A stretch of 64,000 nt of DNA from Lysobacter niastensis. Lineage in GTDB: Bacteria > Pseudomonadota > Gammaproteobacteria > Xanthomonadales > Xanthomonadaceae. Position 1 is the stretch's first letter. Each line of letters opens with the position of its first letter. Of this stretch, positions 46,285-55,564 are shown in pieces. A model generated the notes under the pieces. The model was not told where the DNA came from. It saw only the letters and a program-made list of their open reading frames with translations, and did no database searches. The DNA is taken from assembly GCF_015453285.1 (NCBI RefSeq), contig NZ_JADLZT010000012.1, positions 87,172 to 151,171 on the forward strand, in the 5' to 3' direction. The position numbers and the translations under genes were made by a program.

Positions 46285-47824
46285 GTTTCTTCTCTCGGCT
46301 TGCGACGATTACCTGACAATCCGCCACGCTGTGCACTTGCTGACCCCGTGAATAGCGCTCGACCAGTGCATCGATTGCGGACGACCGCTCCGGATCGGCT
46401 GGTGTCGCGCCGGGACACCTGACCACCGCGCCTACTGCGTTGCCACCGAAGGGCCTGCTTGAGGCCGTCAATGCCTTGAATCGGTCGACACCTACCCAGT
46501 CGGGCATCATGACAGCGCGGCGCTCAGCGTAGTACGGCAACGCGGCATCCCAATCCAGGCCCAGCACCAGCAGGACGCTGCCGGGATCCGTTTCCTGTTT
46601 CAGGAACGAGGCGATCCGCATTTCCCGGCTCGACCGCATGTCCGAAGCGATCTCGGGCACATAACGTCTCCACGTGTGCTGCCATGACAGCACGCACACC
46701 AGCAGTACGAACAGTGCGCCCAGATAGGAGCCCACCCTGGGGATGTCAGCGACGTTCCGGATTGCAAGCGCCAGCAAGGTGGTCGCAAAGACCATGTTGG
46801 CGTACTGGTAGTAGTCGTGAACCTGGTGCAGGTTGGTGAACACAGCAAATGGCATCAGGTAGCTGATGAAGAGCAGAACGCCAGGGATTCGCGTGGACCG
46901 TGCTGCCAGCACAATGGCGAGGGCCATAGGCAATAGCCAAGGGCTTCCCAACCCATCCCGCACCGAACGGCTGAGCGCCACCTTGCGCCAGAAGCCGACA
47001 TCCAACCGCTGCGGCCACGTGCCGTAGTTCCAACCCCCGAGCTGGCTCGAACCGAGGCTATCCCCCCATAGCGTCTGCGCCTTCAATGCGTCGGCGTGCA
47101 GCAACCAGACCTTGAGACTTAGCAGTGACAGCAGGATTGCCACCGAGCCATACACGGCCAAAATGGCCGCTCGCCTCCTCTGGGCGGCATCGCCTGCCAC
47201 CATCCATTGGATCGCGATTGCACCCGCTGCGAAGAATGCGAAACCGAAGAACGTGGTGATCTTGACCAGGGCGCCTGCACAAGCCACTGGCACCGCGCAG
47301 ACCAGCCACCCCCAGCGCGGCGACCGGGCGTATTCGGCAAGGCACCATACGAATGCAATGCCAAGGCAAAGCGCCGTGGACTCAATCATCACCGCCCGGC
47401 TCCAGAACGCCATCAGAGGTGAAGCCAGCAGCGCCCCCATGCAGAGCAGCGCCGTCCTGCGATCACCGCTCCAGAGCAAAGCAACCCGGTAGACGAGCGC
47501 GCAGGCTGCAAGAAAGAACCCGACGCTGAGCACCCTGCCCGTGCGATCGATATCGATGAGCGAAGTTCCGGGCGCGAACTCCGCCACCAGAAGCTGATAA
47601 ACCGGAACCTCGAACGGAATCGACCACGGGTATCCCGTGACCGGGGTGATGTAGCTCCAGAAAGGGGCGCCTCGTACAAGCCAGTACGCCGATAGCGCGG
47701 TCTGCGCCTGACGGAAGCCAAACAGATCCAGAATCGGCTGCGACCAGCTGATTGCGATCAGGTAAACGACCAATGCCAGCCCGTAGGCTGGCATTAGGTG
47801 CATGTACGACAGTCGCCTGCGCAT
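46277..47824 (-). CDS. GT-C type membrane glycosyltransferase (GT39/GT83-like)
   Basis: A 515-residue polytopic protein with about eleven hydrophobic segments and a C-terminal soluble domain (about 415-515). The first periplasmic loop contains LFGFRQAQTALSAYWLVRGAPFWSYITPV, the pattern common to O-antigen GT-C enzymes related to GT39. Such proteins transfer sugars from polyprenyl-phosphate donors to a glycan or protein in the periplasm. The start is set at the ATG 47824; a longer frame would overlap the upstream gene by 170 bp. It is the penultimate gene of its operon. Confidence 0.72.
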   Translation of the reverse strand: MRRRLSYMHLMPAYGLALVVYLIAISWSQPILDLFGFRQAQTALSAYWLVRGAPFWSYITPVTGYPWSIPFEVPVYQLLVAEFAPGTSLIDIDRTGRVLSVGFFLAACALVYRVALLWSGDRRTALLCMGALLASPLMAFWSRAVMIESTALCLGIAFVWCLAEYARSPRWGWLVCAVPVACAGALVKITTFFGFAFFAAGAIAIQWMVAGDAAQRRRAAILAVYGSVAILLSLLSLKVWLLHADALKAQTLWGDSLGSSQLGGWNYGTWPQRLDVGFWRKVALSRSVRDGLGSPWLLPMALAIVLAARSTRIPGVLLFISYLMPFAVFTNLHQVHDYYQYANMVFATTLLALAIRNVADIPRVGSYLGALFVLLVCVLSWQHTWRRYVPEIASDMRSSREMRIASFLKQETDPGSVLLVLGLDWDAALPYYAERRAVMMPDWVGVDRFKALTASSRPFGGNAVGAVVRCPGATPADPERSSAIDALVERYSRGQQVHSVADCQVIVASREKKHE

Positions 47825-47867
47825 GCCGGGAAGCTGGGTACCGCCGTAACCTGCCGGGCTTGTCAGA

Positions 47868-49430
47868 TCATGGCGTGTACTTGCGGATGGTGAAATCGGT
47901 ATCGACTGCGTAGACAGAGTAGCCCCATCGCTCGATGAACAAGGGCTTGGCAGTGATCCGGTCCACTTCGCGATAGTGGCTGAATGTTTCAGGGAAATAG
48001 CGCTGGAACTCGTCCAGTTCCTGCGGTCGCAGTACCGCATAGCTTGGCTTCAGACGGTCAATGACGCCGCCCATCCTGACCTCCGGAAGGTTCCGGATGA
48101 CCTCCACGACCTTGGGGGAGCTCAGGCCTGGGAAGTCGTACGTAGTCTTGCCGCGGATCTCATAGCCCATGTAACCCAGCGGCTCGAGGAATACCGAATC
48201 ATTGGGCCCCATAAGCTCGTTGAGGCGCTTGCCCACCCGCTGGCGGACAGCGATCTCGATCTCGTCCTGGACGATACGGTCTGTGTAAAAGGTGTAGGGA
48301 ACATGGATTCCGTAGGCGAGCACCAGAGCCGCAGCCAAGGCAGCGGCCACTTTCTGGGCCCGGCCCTGGATCGCATTCAAGCCGAAGGCCGCGATCAGGA
48401 ACAACAGCGCAATGAACGGCGGCAGATACCACATGTAATAGGGGTTCAGCGTCGCTACGGTTTTGTAGCCGATAAAGACGAGCACCGTTGCCACGACCAC
48501 CATCATCTTGGTGTTGCGCCGCGCCAGCACGAGGATCATGCCGATCACGGCCAGCGCCAGGACGGTCAAGGTGACTGCGACGATCAAGGCCCGCGGCACC
48601 GGCGCGGTATTGGTAATCGACCACTCGAGGAACGGAGCCATGTGCTTCCAGGATTCGAGGAAGTACTGGGTCATGGCATCGATCGTGTGATCGAACAGGC
48701 TGATGCGCCCCCCCCACGTCTTGGCTCGAATCGTGTTGGGCACGATAGACCCGAAATAGCTGATCGCAAAAATGGCCCAAGGCAACACGATCGCCAGCGC
48801 CGCAGCAATGACCCTAACCAGCGCGTCGCGACGGAAGATCAGGAGCCACAAGCCAACCAGCGCCACGAAAGCCTGGAACTCCGGACGTGAGAGCAGTGCC
48901 AGACCGCACGCCACGCCCAAGGCGATCCAACGCTCGGCGAACAGGAAGTACACGCCGGCCAGCAGGATCGCGGTAACGACCTGCGTCTCCATGCCGGACA
49001 TGCCGAAGAAGATCTGCAACTGATCGACGGCGAGGTACCCGAGGAGCAGCACCTGCGCGGGCTTGCCGAACTCAAGCTTGCGGCCGATCGAGTACGCAAA
49101 GTAGATGGCCGCCACGCTGCCGGCCAGCGCCGTCAGTCGCAACGCCAAAAGGCCATTGCCAAACAGGACACCCACCAACGGGATCAGCACACTGATCGGC
49201 GATGTGAAGCTGTGTACCCGAGGCTCGCTGGGATGATGGGTAAAGCCCATTCCGTCCCAGAAGTTCTCCGCAGGCGTCAGGGTAATGAGCGCGTCTTCCC
49301 AGATCCGCCCCGTATAGGCCCAATGAGCGATGCGCAACACCACTGCCAGCACCGCAAAAGCGATCAGTAGCGGATTCTCGCGTACGTAGTGCCTCAGGGC
49401 ACTCGGAGTGTATTGGCTTGCGCTCGACAT
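47868..49430 (-). CDS. GT-C type membrane glycosyltransferase, candidate arabinofuranosyltransferase
   Basis: A 520-residue polytopic protein. After helix 1 the loop IWEDALITLTPAENFWDGMGFTHHPSEPRVHSFTSPISVL resembles the catalytic loop of mycobacterial AftB and the pilin arabinosyltransferase TfpW, which have a D/E-D-A-x-I core and an R-V-x-x-x-T-S-P-like end. Both use polyprenyl-phosphate D-Araf. About ten further helices and a soluble C-terminal domain (about 400-520) follow. Since the plus-strand operon encodes synthesis of that donor, this is the best candidate for the transferase. The motif match is from memory. Confidence 0.7.
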   Translation of the reverse strand: MSSASQYTPSALRHYVRENPLLIAFAVLAVVLRIAHWAYTGRIWEDALITLTPAENFWDGMGFTHHPSEPRVHSFTSPISVLIPLVGVLFGNGLLALRLTALAGSVAAIYFAYSIGRKLEFGKPAQVLLLGYLAVDQLQIFFGMSGMETQVVTAILLAGVYFLFAERWIALGVACGLALLSRPEFQAFVALVGLWLLIFRRDALVRVIAAALAIVLPWAIFAISYFGSIVPNTIRAKTWGGRISLFDHTIDAMTQYFLESWKHMAPFLEWSITNTAPVPRALIVAVTLTVLALAVIGMILVLARRNTKMMVVVATVLVFIGYKTVATLNPYYMWYLPPFIALLFLIAAFGLNAIQGRAQKVAAALAAALVLAYGIHVPYTFYTDRIVQDEIEIAVRQRVGKRLNELMGPNDSVFLEPLGYMGYEIRGKTTYDFPGLSSPKVVEVIRNLPEVRMGGVIDRLKPSYAVLRPQELDEFQRYFPETFSHYREVDRITAKPLFIERWGYSVYAVDTDFTIRKYTP

Positions 49431-49592
49431 GGCGTGTTTGCAGTAAGAATGATAAGTGGGCCTATCGGCAGCCGACAGGCCGCGTGCAGACCATCAAAGG
49501 AACATCGTGGCGCACCCCGGCGCCAACCCCGGTGTTTTTTACCACATCAGCCAGCGATCGACCAAGAAACGCCGATAAATCAGCAGGATTCG

Positions 49593-50363
49593 TTACCAAG
49601 CTTCGTCGACAGCTGGCTTTCCGTAGACCACGACGTCCTGGTGATCCGCCCAGGCTCGCTCGCTGTACGAAAAGACACGAATCCCCTCCAAATGCTCGAG
49701 CATGCTCAGTATCGCGCTGGGGCGGGCGAGCGATATCCCATAGTTGCCGGGGACATGGTCGACGCTCTCGGACGACACATAGTCGGCATAACCATAACCG
49801 CGGGCATGGTAACCGTTGACGATCTCCTGCCAGCGGTCCTCGCCTATGTATGGCATGCGCTGGTGCACGGACTGACTCCACCGACCGTGCATGGTTGCCA
49901 CCACGATCCCACGGGCGGTGAGGAACTTCGCCAAGTGAGCCAGCCAGCTCCTGCACTGGGGCTCCGCCACGTGCGTGAACAGCGACCCGACCCAGATCAG
50001 GTCGTACTTCGTTCCAAAGTCGACTTCCGAGAGCTCGGGGCGGGACACGACCGGCACGGCTCCGAACTGCTCTGCGCAGTAGCGAACGCCGTCGGCATCC
50101 AGGTCGCAAGCGTGAAACTCGGCCGTTGGAAACATCCGCACCAGATGGCGAAGGACCCTGCCATGCCCGCACGGAAGATCAAGCACACGGTTCACCTGAG
50201 GAACGTAACTTGACATCAACCCCGCCAGGATGACCTCCACGGCGCTACGGCCAACCTCCAAATACCACTGATTCTGCATCTGGTCGTTCGGAGACACCTG
50301 CGTGGCGACCGGCAGGGCCCCGTAGTCACTCAGACAGCGCTCGATCAAGGCCATGTTGTACAC
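49593..50363 (-). CDS. Class I SAM-dependent methyltransferase
   Basis: A 256-residue methyltransferase with motif I VLDLPCGHGRVLRHL (about 59-73), the acidic second strand AEFHACDLDADGVRYC, and motif IV-like YDLIWVGSLFTHV. The acceptor is unknown; the location suggests a sugar O-methyl or a glycolipid. The start ATG at 50363 may be replaced by the ATG three codons later. The 160-bp gap to the next gene downstream (49431-49592) holds no recognised gene. Confidence 0.8.
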   Translation of the reverse strand: MYNMALIERCLSDYGALPVATQVSPNDQMQNQWYLEVGRSAVEVILAGLMSSYVPQVNRVLDLPCGHGRVLRHLVRMFPTAEFHACDLDADGVRYCAEQFGAVPVVSRPELSEVDFGTKYDLIWVGSLFTHVAEPQCRSWLAHLAKFLTARGIVVATMHGRWSQSVHQRMPYIGEDRWQEIVNGYHARGYGYADYVSSESVDHVPGNYGISLARPSAILSMLEHLEGIRVFSYSERAWADHQDVVVYGKPAVDEAW

Positions 50364-50377
50364 GTCCCCCTCCCTCC

Positions 50378-50401
50378 CGAGTAATCCGAGTAATCCGAGT
50401 A
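50378..50401. repeat. Short 9-bp tandem repeat in the gap between two methyltransferase genes
   Basis: CGAGTAATC is repeated 2.7 times just upstream of one methyltransferase start and beyond the stop of the other. It may change length by slippage and so affect spacing in front of the downstream gene. Confidence 0.6.
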
Positions 50402-50409
50402 TTTGCGAC

Positions 50410-51285
50410 TTACTTTCGCTTCAGGGCAAAACACGCCTGGTCATACTTTGTGCCATCGAAATAACCGGAGACGAACTCGAACTGGTCATCGAATCCAGTG
50501 CGAGCATACTGCTCTGGAATCCATGTCTCGCCGTAGAAACTCTCGTCGCGAGGACCACCCCCTCCCACTCCCTGCGATGAGGCGTGGATGAAGCGCCCCG
50601 CGCGATAGGCCTCACGAACCTGGCTCAGATCAGGGAACAGTTGCCCCAATGCTTGTACGTACGGCGAGCTCGACGCGCCTTGCCCCTTGGCCCATTCGCA
50701 GAAATCAAAAAAGGAGTCGTGCCGGGTGGTGAAGGCGACCACCCCTCCTGGACGCAGGATGCGAGCGAACTCACGCATCCATGACTGACAGGCCTCCTCG
50801 GAAAGATGCGAGAAAACCGAGTACAGATAGATGATGTCGAAGGAGCTGTCTTCGTACTTCGTAGGCGGAAACGGAGCGCACAGCTCGAACTTGTCGGAAC
50901 GGGTCAGGTCACGGGTGATCTCGACGAACGCGGGGTCCACATCAAGGCCGTGAATGTTGGCAAGGCTGATGCGCTCCATGAAAACACGCGAGATGCGGCC
51001 CCAACCAAAGCCGAAGTCCAGTGCACGCGTCGATCGATCCAACACCAGGCCTGCGCGGCGCGCGGCATCCAGGACGTTGTCGTAGAACGCGTGGGCTTGT
51101 CGCAGCGCCGCTTCCGAAGAGAGGCCGGTGGTATTGCGCTGGAGCTCCTCGGGCGGGAATGCAGGCAGCAGCTCACCGAGCGGGCTGAGTTGCTGAGAAG
51201 TCAGGCTCCTTATCAGCGTGGAGAGCCAAGGGCCATCGTTCTGCTCGGTGCCCGGTGCGGCATCCTGATCTACGGTTTGACTCAT
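50410..51285 (-). CDS. Class I SAM-dependent methyltransferase
   Basis: A 291-residue methyltransferase with motif I RALDFGFGWGRISRVF (about 87-102), IHGLDVDPAFVEITRDL, and a late-motif HLSEEACQSWMREFARILRPGGVVAFTTR. The N-terminal 80 residues form an extra helical part (QQLSPLGELLPAFPPEELQRNTTG). It resembles the methyltransferases in O-antigen clusters that act on sugars. The ATG follows GAGG at 6 bases. It is distinct from its downstream neighbour, so the locus has at least three methyltransferases in a row region. Confidence 0.8.
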   Translation of the reverse strand: MSQTVDQDAAPGTEQNDGPWLSTLIRSLTSQQLSPLGELLPAFPPEELQRNTTGLSSEAALRQAHAFYDNVLDAARRAGLVLDRSTRALDFGFGWGRISRVFMERISLANIHGLDVDPAFVEITRDLTRSDKFELCAPFPPTKYEDSSFDIIYLYSVFSHLSEEACQSWMREFARILRPGGVVAFTTRHDSFFDFCEWAKGQGASSSPYVQALGQLFPDLSQVREAYRAGRFIHASSQGVGGGGPRDESFYGETWIPEQYARTGFDDQFEFVSGYFDGTKYDQACFALKRK

Positions 51286-51299
51286 GAAAGCCTCACAAC

Positions 51300-52211
51300 T
51301 TAGGAGTGAATGAACGCCGACCAGGTGCGGACTATCCCTTCGCGCAGCGGAACCCGGGGAAGCCAGCCCAAACGTGAGGTGGCAGCATCGATATCTAGCA
51401 CGATTCGTGAGACATCGAAATCCCTGCCGGGCAGGTACTGGACCGGCAGGTCACGGCCGGTGACATCGCGTATCAACTCACAAACCTCGTTGAGGCTGTG
51501 CCCGGCACCGCTGCCCACATTGAGTACGCCACATTCGCCCGACGTCATGGCAGCGACGGCGGCGGCGACCAGATCCTCGATGTAGAGGTAGTCGCGAACG
51601 ATGGTTCCGTCACCCCAGATCGACACGCCCTCGCCGCTGAGGGCTCGCCCCAGGAATGCCGCTATGGCGCCCTGGACTCCCGAGGTTGACTGACGAGGCC
51701 CATAGGGATTGGAAGGCCTCAGCACCAATGGGTCCAGCAACCCCAGGCGCCAGTACATCATCAGGTAATTTTCAATCGCGACCTTCACCACGCCGTAAGA
51801 CGAAATCGGTCGGAGCGGATGATCTTCGCGCACCGGCGACGCGTCTGGGTTTCCGTATACGGTCCCCCCGGAGGAGAAGTACACGATGCGCCGCGTACCG
51901 GCCCGCTGCATCGCTTCGATCAGTCGCAATGCGCCGACCAGATTCGATTCGACGTCGAACACCGGGTCGCGGTTGGACGTGCCCGGCACCGTCGAACTGG
52001 CCAGGTGAAAGACACCCTCGATACCCTCGAGGGCGGATTCCAGCGTTCCTGCATCCTCGAGTCCGCCGAGGAGATATTCGGTGCCGGCCCAATCCACGTC
52101 TCGCCGGGCGGGTGTGCGATCGAGCACGCGCACTGCGTGTCCGGCCTTGCGCAAGGCCTCCACGAGGCTGGAGCCGAGAAATCCATTTCCGCCGATCACC
52201 AGCAGTTTCAT
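51300..52211 (-). CDS. NAD-dependent sugar epimerase/dehydratase (GalE-like)
   Basis: A 303-residue extended SDR with GGNGFLGSSLVEAL at the N-terminus, the SSGGTVYG strand, the catalytic YGVVK and the sugar-binding RPSNPYGPRQ. It should act on a nucleotide sugar, most likely as a C4 epimerase. Closely related folds also include 4,6-dehydratases and reductases, so the product is uncertain. It overlaps the big glycosyltransferase gene by 4 bases (ATGA). Confidence 0.85.
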   Translation of the reverse strand: MKLLVIGGNGFLGSSLVEALRKAGHAVRVLDRTPARRDVDWAGTEYLLGGLEDAGTLESALEGIEGVFHLASSTVPGTSNRDPVFDVESNLVGALRLIEAMQRAGTRRIVYFSSGGTVYGNPDASPVREDHPLRPISSYGVVKVAIENYLMMYWRLGLLDPLVLRPSNPYGPRQSTSGVQGAIAAFLGRALSGEGVSIWGDGTIVRDYLYIEDLVAAAVAAMTSGECGVLNVGSGAGHSLNEVCELIRDVTGRDLPVQYLPGRDFDVSRIVLDIDAATSRLGWLPRVPLREGIVRTWSAFIHS

Positions 52212-55200
52212 GAGCCGTGCACCTCTGCTTCCGGTTCCGTCGAAGGCAGGCCGAAGTGTACGCGCAGTGCCCTCAGGTACCTGGCGGCGGACTCGCGGGC
52301 AGTTTGCTCCACCGGGAACAGGCGCTGCGCTGCGAATTGCACCCGCTCGACCTCAGAGTAATGCCTCTGGGCATCGCCCCCCAGCGTCACGCTGTTTGAG
52401 TGTCGCCGGTGCTGGTTCAGGGGTGCAGCTTCGAACGCAACCTTGCCCTTCTGCAACAACAGCAGGTACACGAGCCAGTCGCCCGCGATCCGGTAGCTGG
52501 AGATCTCCTCGATATGTGCGCGCATTACATCCAGTAATGCCTGTCGCCTGAATACGACGGCACTCACGTTTGGCAACGTATTCTTGACCGCGAGGCCCGC
52601 ATTGACTTCCGCCAAGCCGGTCGCGACGTAACTCGCGCACCAGCGCCGCGTGTCCAGCTCGTCGGTATAGGCGCGATAGCTGGACGCCATCACCTGCCCG
52701 GACTCGTCGATCTGCTCGGACTGGGCGTACGCCATAACCACGCCCGGATCACCCTGCATCAGGTGGAGGAGACGCCCGAGCAATTCGGGCCTCGCAAGGT
52801 CGTCGGCCTCAGCAATCCAGACGAACTCGCCCCGCGCACGCTCGGCTCCCTTCAGCCACTGCCGGAACACGGAACCACTGTTGGTCTCGCACGGAATGAC
52901 CTGGGGCTCCGGATGGAGGTTGGCCCGTAGGGTTTGCAGCGTCTGGAGGCTCTCGTCGCCCGACGCATCATCAAGGACGATGATCTCGTATGGCGGCAGC
53001 GTCTGTTCCGCGATCGACTCCAGACGCTCGCGCAGGTAATGCGCGTAGTTGTAATTGGGAACGACCACCGACACACGCGGCAATCCGGCGCCGCCCATCG
53101 CAAGCAGGTCCATCGCATAGGCGCGGAAGGAGAAGTCCCGATCGATCAGCTCGGCGCCTTCACGGCCGATCCGCCTGCTTTCATCGCTGCCGGAAGCCAT
53201 GCGCTGCAGCATTGCAGCGAATGCCTCGACATCGAAGGCCGGCACCACCGCACCTCCTGTGCTGCCAAGCAGGTCGGCGCCACCGCCAGTGCCTTCGAAG
53301 GCGACTACCGGCGTTCCCACCGACAGGCTTTCCAGCACGACGGACGGGAATGGATCCTCGCGGGATGCCAGCGCGTACACGTCCGCGCCCGCGTAATAGT
53401 CGTCGGTATCGAAGTCGAGGCCCACGAAGTGGAAGCGGTCGGCCACGCCGCCTTTGCTCAGGATCTCGCCCACTTCGGGTTCCAGGCCGACATCGCGGTG
53501 TCCCACCCACACGAAGTGCATGCTCGGATCTGTCGCGCAGCAGAGCACCGCAGCCTGGGCCAGCAGGTCCACGCCCTTGCGCCGATCTGCATAACCGACG
53601 GCCAGCACGACTTTGGCGTCAGCAGGCAAGCCCAGACGTTCGCGCAGACGGCGGCGGGCCTGCACCGATCGCAGCTCGCCTCGATGGCGGCTGCGCGTGA
53701 ACAGTCCCTGCGGCCGCACGGTTACCAGTCTCCCGAGATCGTGCTCGTCAAGGAATTCCGACAACCCCGCCCTCACGGCATCGGCCGCGACCACGATGCG
53801 ATCGGCGCAAGCGGCAATATCCTGGATCGCCGACTCAAGGCCGTAATCGCGGATGACGCCCGGCAACTCGTGGACAAGCGACACGACACGCAGGCCGGCC
53901 TTGCGCAGCGGACGAACCACCCGCCCCGCCACGGCGGTGTTGGCGATGGCGAGGTCGCAACCTTCCCGATGCAGGCGCAACGCGAGAGTCTCTACATCCT
54001 CGCCGTCCCCGTACGCCCGATGGACCGTTGCAACGGCCTCGAAGTCACCCTCCAACGTGCCGCCGCCCTGGAGCAGCACCTCGACGTCGACGCCCATCCG
54101 GCGGAGTTCGCGCACCAGGTTCAGCGCCAGGTACTGCGCACCATGCGGATGGGCGTCATGCGAGACCACCAGCACCTTGCGGCGCGGCGTCCCGCCCGTC
54201 AAAGCATTGCGCGTCGCCTGCAGGAATGCGTAGCCGTATCGACGATCGGGCTCCAGGTGCGCTCCTTCAGCCCACTCGTTCCATGCGTTCACGAACACGA
54301 CGCTTTCGCCCTGTACCGGGTGCGAACGCGAATAGTCCAATGCGTGGCTCAGCCAGTCCTGGTAGTGGGCTGGAGACGCGTGGGCAAACGTGTAGCCGCG
54401 TCCTGGCTTGCGCGCCTCATTGTCCCAACGCGGCGCCACGCCCTTGAACAGCGGATAGTCCGGCACCGGCCAGCGCTTACCGGCTTCGGCCAGGTCGCGG
54501 TAGTCGACGACATGCCCCGCATAGGCCGGATTGATGATGTCCAACGTGTGGTTGATGCACTTCAGCGAACGCCCGAGCTTGTGCGGCGGGAACTCCAGTG
54601 CCGCATCGAAGCCGCACGTCCTCGGGTCATCGATGTCGAACTGGACCATCGCCAGGAAGATCTCTCCGAGCCCGCTCTTGCGGCAGTGCTCGCGCCAACG
54701 CTCCACGGTGCGGCGGCTGTCCGGCAACAGCGACGGACGATAGACGATCACGAGCGGCTTTCCGTCGATACGTATGTAGCGAGGATCGCGAAGGTAACGC
54801 TCGATGTCGGCGATGAAGCGCTCGTCGTTGTCGTCGCTGTAGTTCTGGCCCAGCAATATTTCGCTGTCCATGCCATCCCAACGGCGCGTCCAGTTCTCGT
54901 TGGCCCAGCACAGGCAGAACGGAAGGTCGATCGATGGGTCGTTGACAAACTGGTCGAGCGGCCGCTCGAGCAGGCGACGACCGGAGAACCAGTAGTAGTG
55001 GAAGCAGAAGCCGTGGACGCCGTAAAGCTTGGCGAGTTCGGCCTGCCGCCTCATCACCTCGACGAGCCGCAGGTCGTAGAAACCCAGTTCGCCAGGCAGG
55101 TGAGGCTGGTTGTGTCCGAGGAACTGCGGCAGCGCCTTGGACACGTTGGTCCACTCGGTAAAACCACGCCCCCACCATTCGTCGTTCTCGGCGATGGGGT

Positions 55201-55564
55201 GGAACTGCGGCAAATAGAAGGCGATGACTTTTCCCAGCAACGGCGCGGACGGCGGTCCATTCGCCAAGCCCACGTATTCGGCTGAAAAATTGGAGCCGGT
55301 GCGCGACTGAAGGTCGCGGACATAGCGCTTCAGCAGCGAATCCGGCTGCACCGGGCCAGGCTCAACGGCACGTTCTTCAGTAGCCTTGGCCTGCTGGAGC
55401 GGATCGAAATAGACCCAACGCTGGTACGCGCTGGTATTGCGGAAGATCGGGGCGAAGGACGTGAACATCCAGCGCTTGACCCGCAGCTTGAAGCTCCAGC
55501 TGACCGGGAGACGTGCATAGGCCTCCTTGGCACAGCGCCCCAACAGGCTCGCCGTCTTGCTCAC
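52208..55564 (-). CDS. Multi-domain glycosyltransferase: WbsX (GH99-like) + GT4 + GT2
   Basis: An 1118-residue protein with three catalytic-type domains. Residues about 115-460 are WbsX / glycoside hydrolase 99-like, with LPQFHPIAENDEWWGRGFTEW, CWANENWTRRWDG and VFVNAWNEWAEGAHLEPD. Residues about 470-820 are a GT4 transferase (KVVLAVGYADRRKGVDLL, EDPFPSVVLESLSVGTPVV). Residues about 830-1060 are a GT2 transferase (VSVVVPNYNYAHYLRERLESI, WIAEADDLARPELL). The start is the GTG at 55564: it follows GGGAGG, and overlaps the upstream stop as GTGA. The open frame runs 18 codons further into the upstream gene. It could build two linkages of the repeat unit; WbsX-type domains are common in O-antigen loci but their activity is unsettled. 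Confidence 0.88.
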   Translation of the reverse strand: MSKTASLLGRCAKEAYARLPVSWSFKLRVKRWMFTSFAPIFRNTSAYQRWVYFDPLQQAKATEERAVEPGPVQPDSLLKRYVRDLQSRTGSNFSAEYVGLANGPPSAPLLGKVIAFYLPQFHPIAENDEWWGRGFTEWTNVSKALPQFLGHNQPHLPGELGFYDLRLVEVMRRQAELAKLYGVHGFCFHYYWFSGRRLLERPLDQFVNDPSIDLPFCLCWANENWTRRWDGMDSEILLGQNYSDDNDERFIADIERYLRDPRYIRIDGKPLVIVYRPSLLPDSRRTVERWREHCRKSGLGEIFLAMVQFDIDDPRTCGFDAALEFPPHKLGRSLKCINHTLDIINPAYAGHVVDYRDLAEAGKRWPVPDYPLFKGVAPRWDNEARKPGRGYTFAHASPAHYQDWLSHALDYSRSHPVQGESVVFVNAWNEWAEGAHLEPDRRYGYAFLQATRNALTGGTPRRKVLVVSHDAHPHGAQYLALNLVRELRRMGVDVEVLLQGGGTLEGDFEAVATVHRAYGDGEDVETLALRLHREGCDLAIANTAVAGRVVRPLRKAGLRVVSLVHELPGVIRDYGLESAIQDIAACADRIVVAADAVRAGLSEFLDEHDLGRLVTVRPQGLFTRSRHRGELRSVQARRRLRERLGLPADAKVVLAVGYADRRKGVDLLAQAAVLCCATDPSMHFVWVGHRDVGLEPEVGEILSKGGVADRFHFVGLDFDTDDYYAGADVYALASREDPFPSVVLESLSVGTPVVAFEGTGGGADLLGSTGGAVVPAFDVEAFAAMLQRMASGSDESRRIGREGAELIDRDFSFRAYAMDLLAMGGAGLPRVSVVVPNYNYAHYLRERLESIAEQTLPPYEIIVLDDASGDESLQTLQTLRANLHPEPQVIPCETNSGSVFRQWLKGAERARGEFVWIAEADDLARPELLGRLLHLMQGDPGVVMAYAQSEQIDESGQVMASSYRAYTDELDTRRWCASYVATGLAEVNAGLAVKNTLPNVSAVVFRRQALLDVMRAHIEEISSYRIAGDWLVYLLLLQKGKVAFEAAPLNQHRRHSNSVTLGGDAQRHYSEVERVQFAAQRLFPVEQTARESAARYLRALRVHFGLPSTEPEAEVHGS

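Noticed and set aside
49431..49592. Terminator around the TTTTTT run near 49535
   Set aside because: The CCCCGG elements before the T-run are direct, not inverted, repeats, so no stable stem forms next to the T-run.
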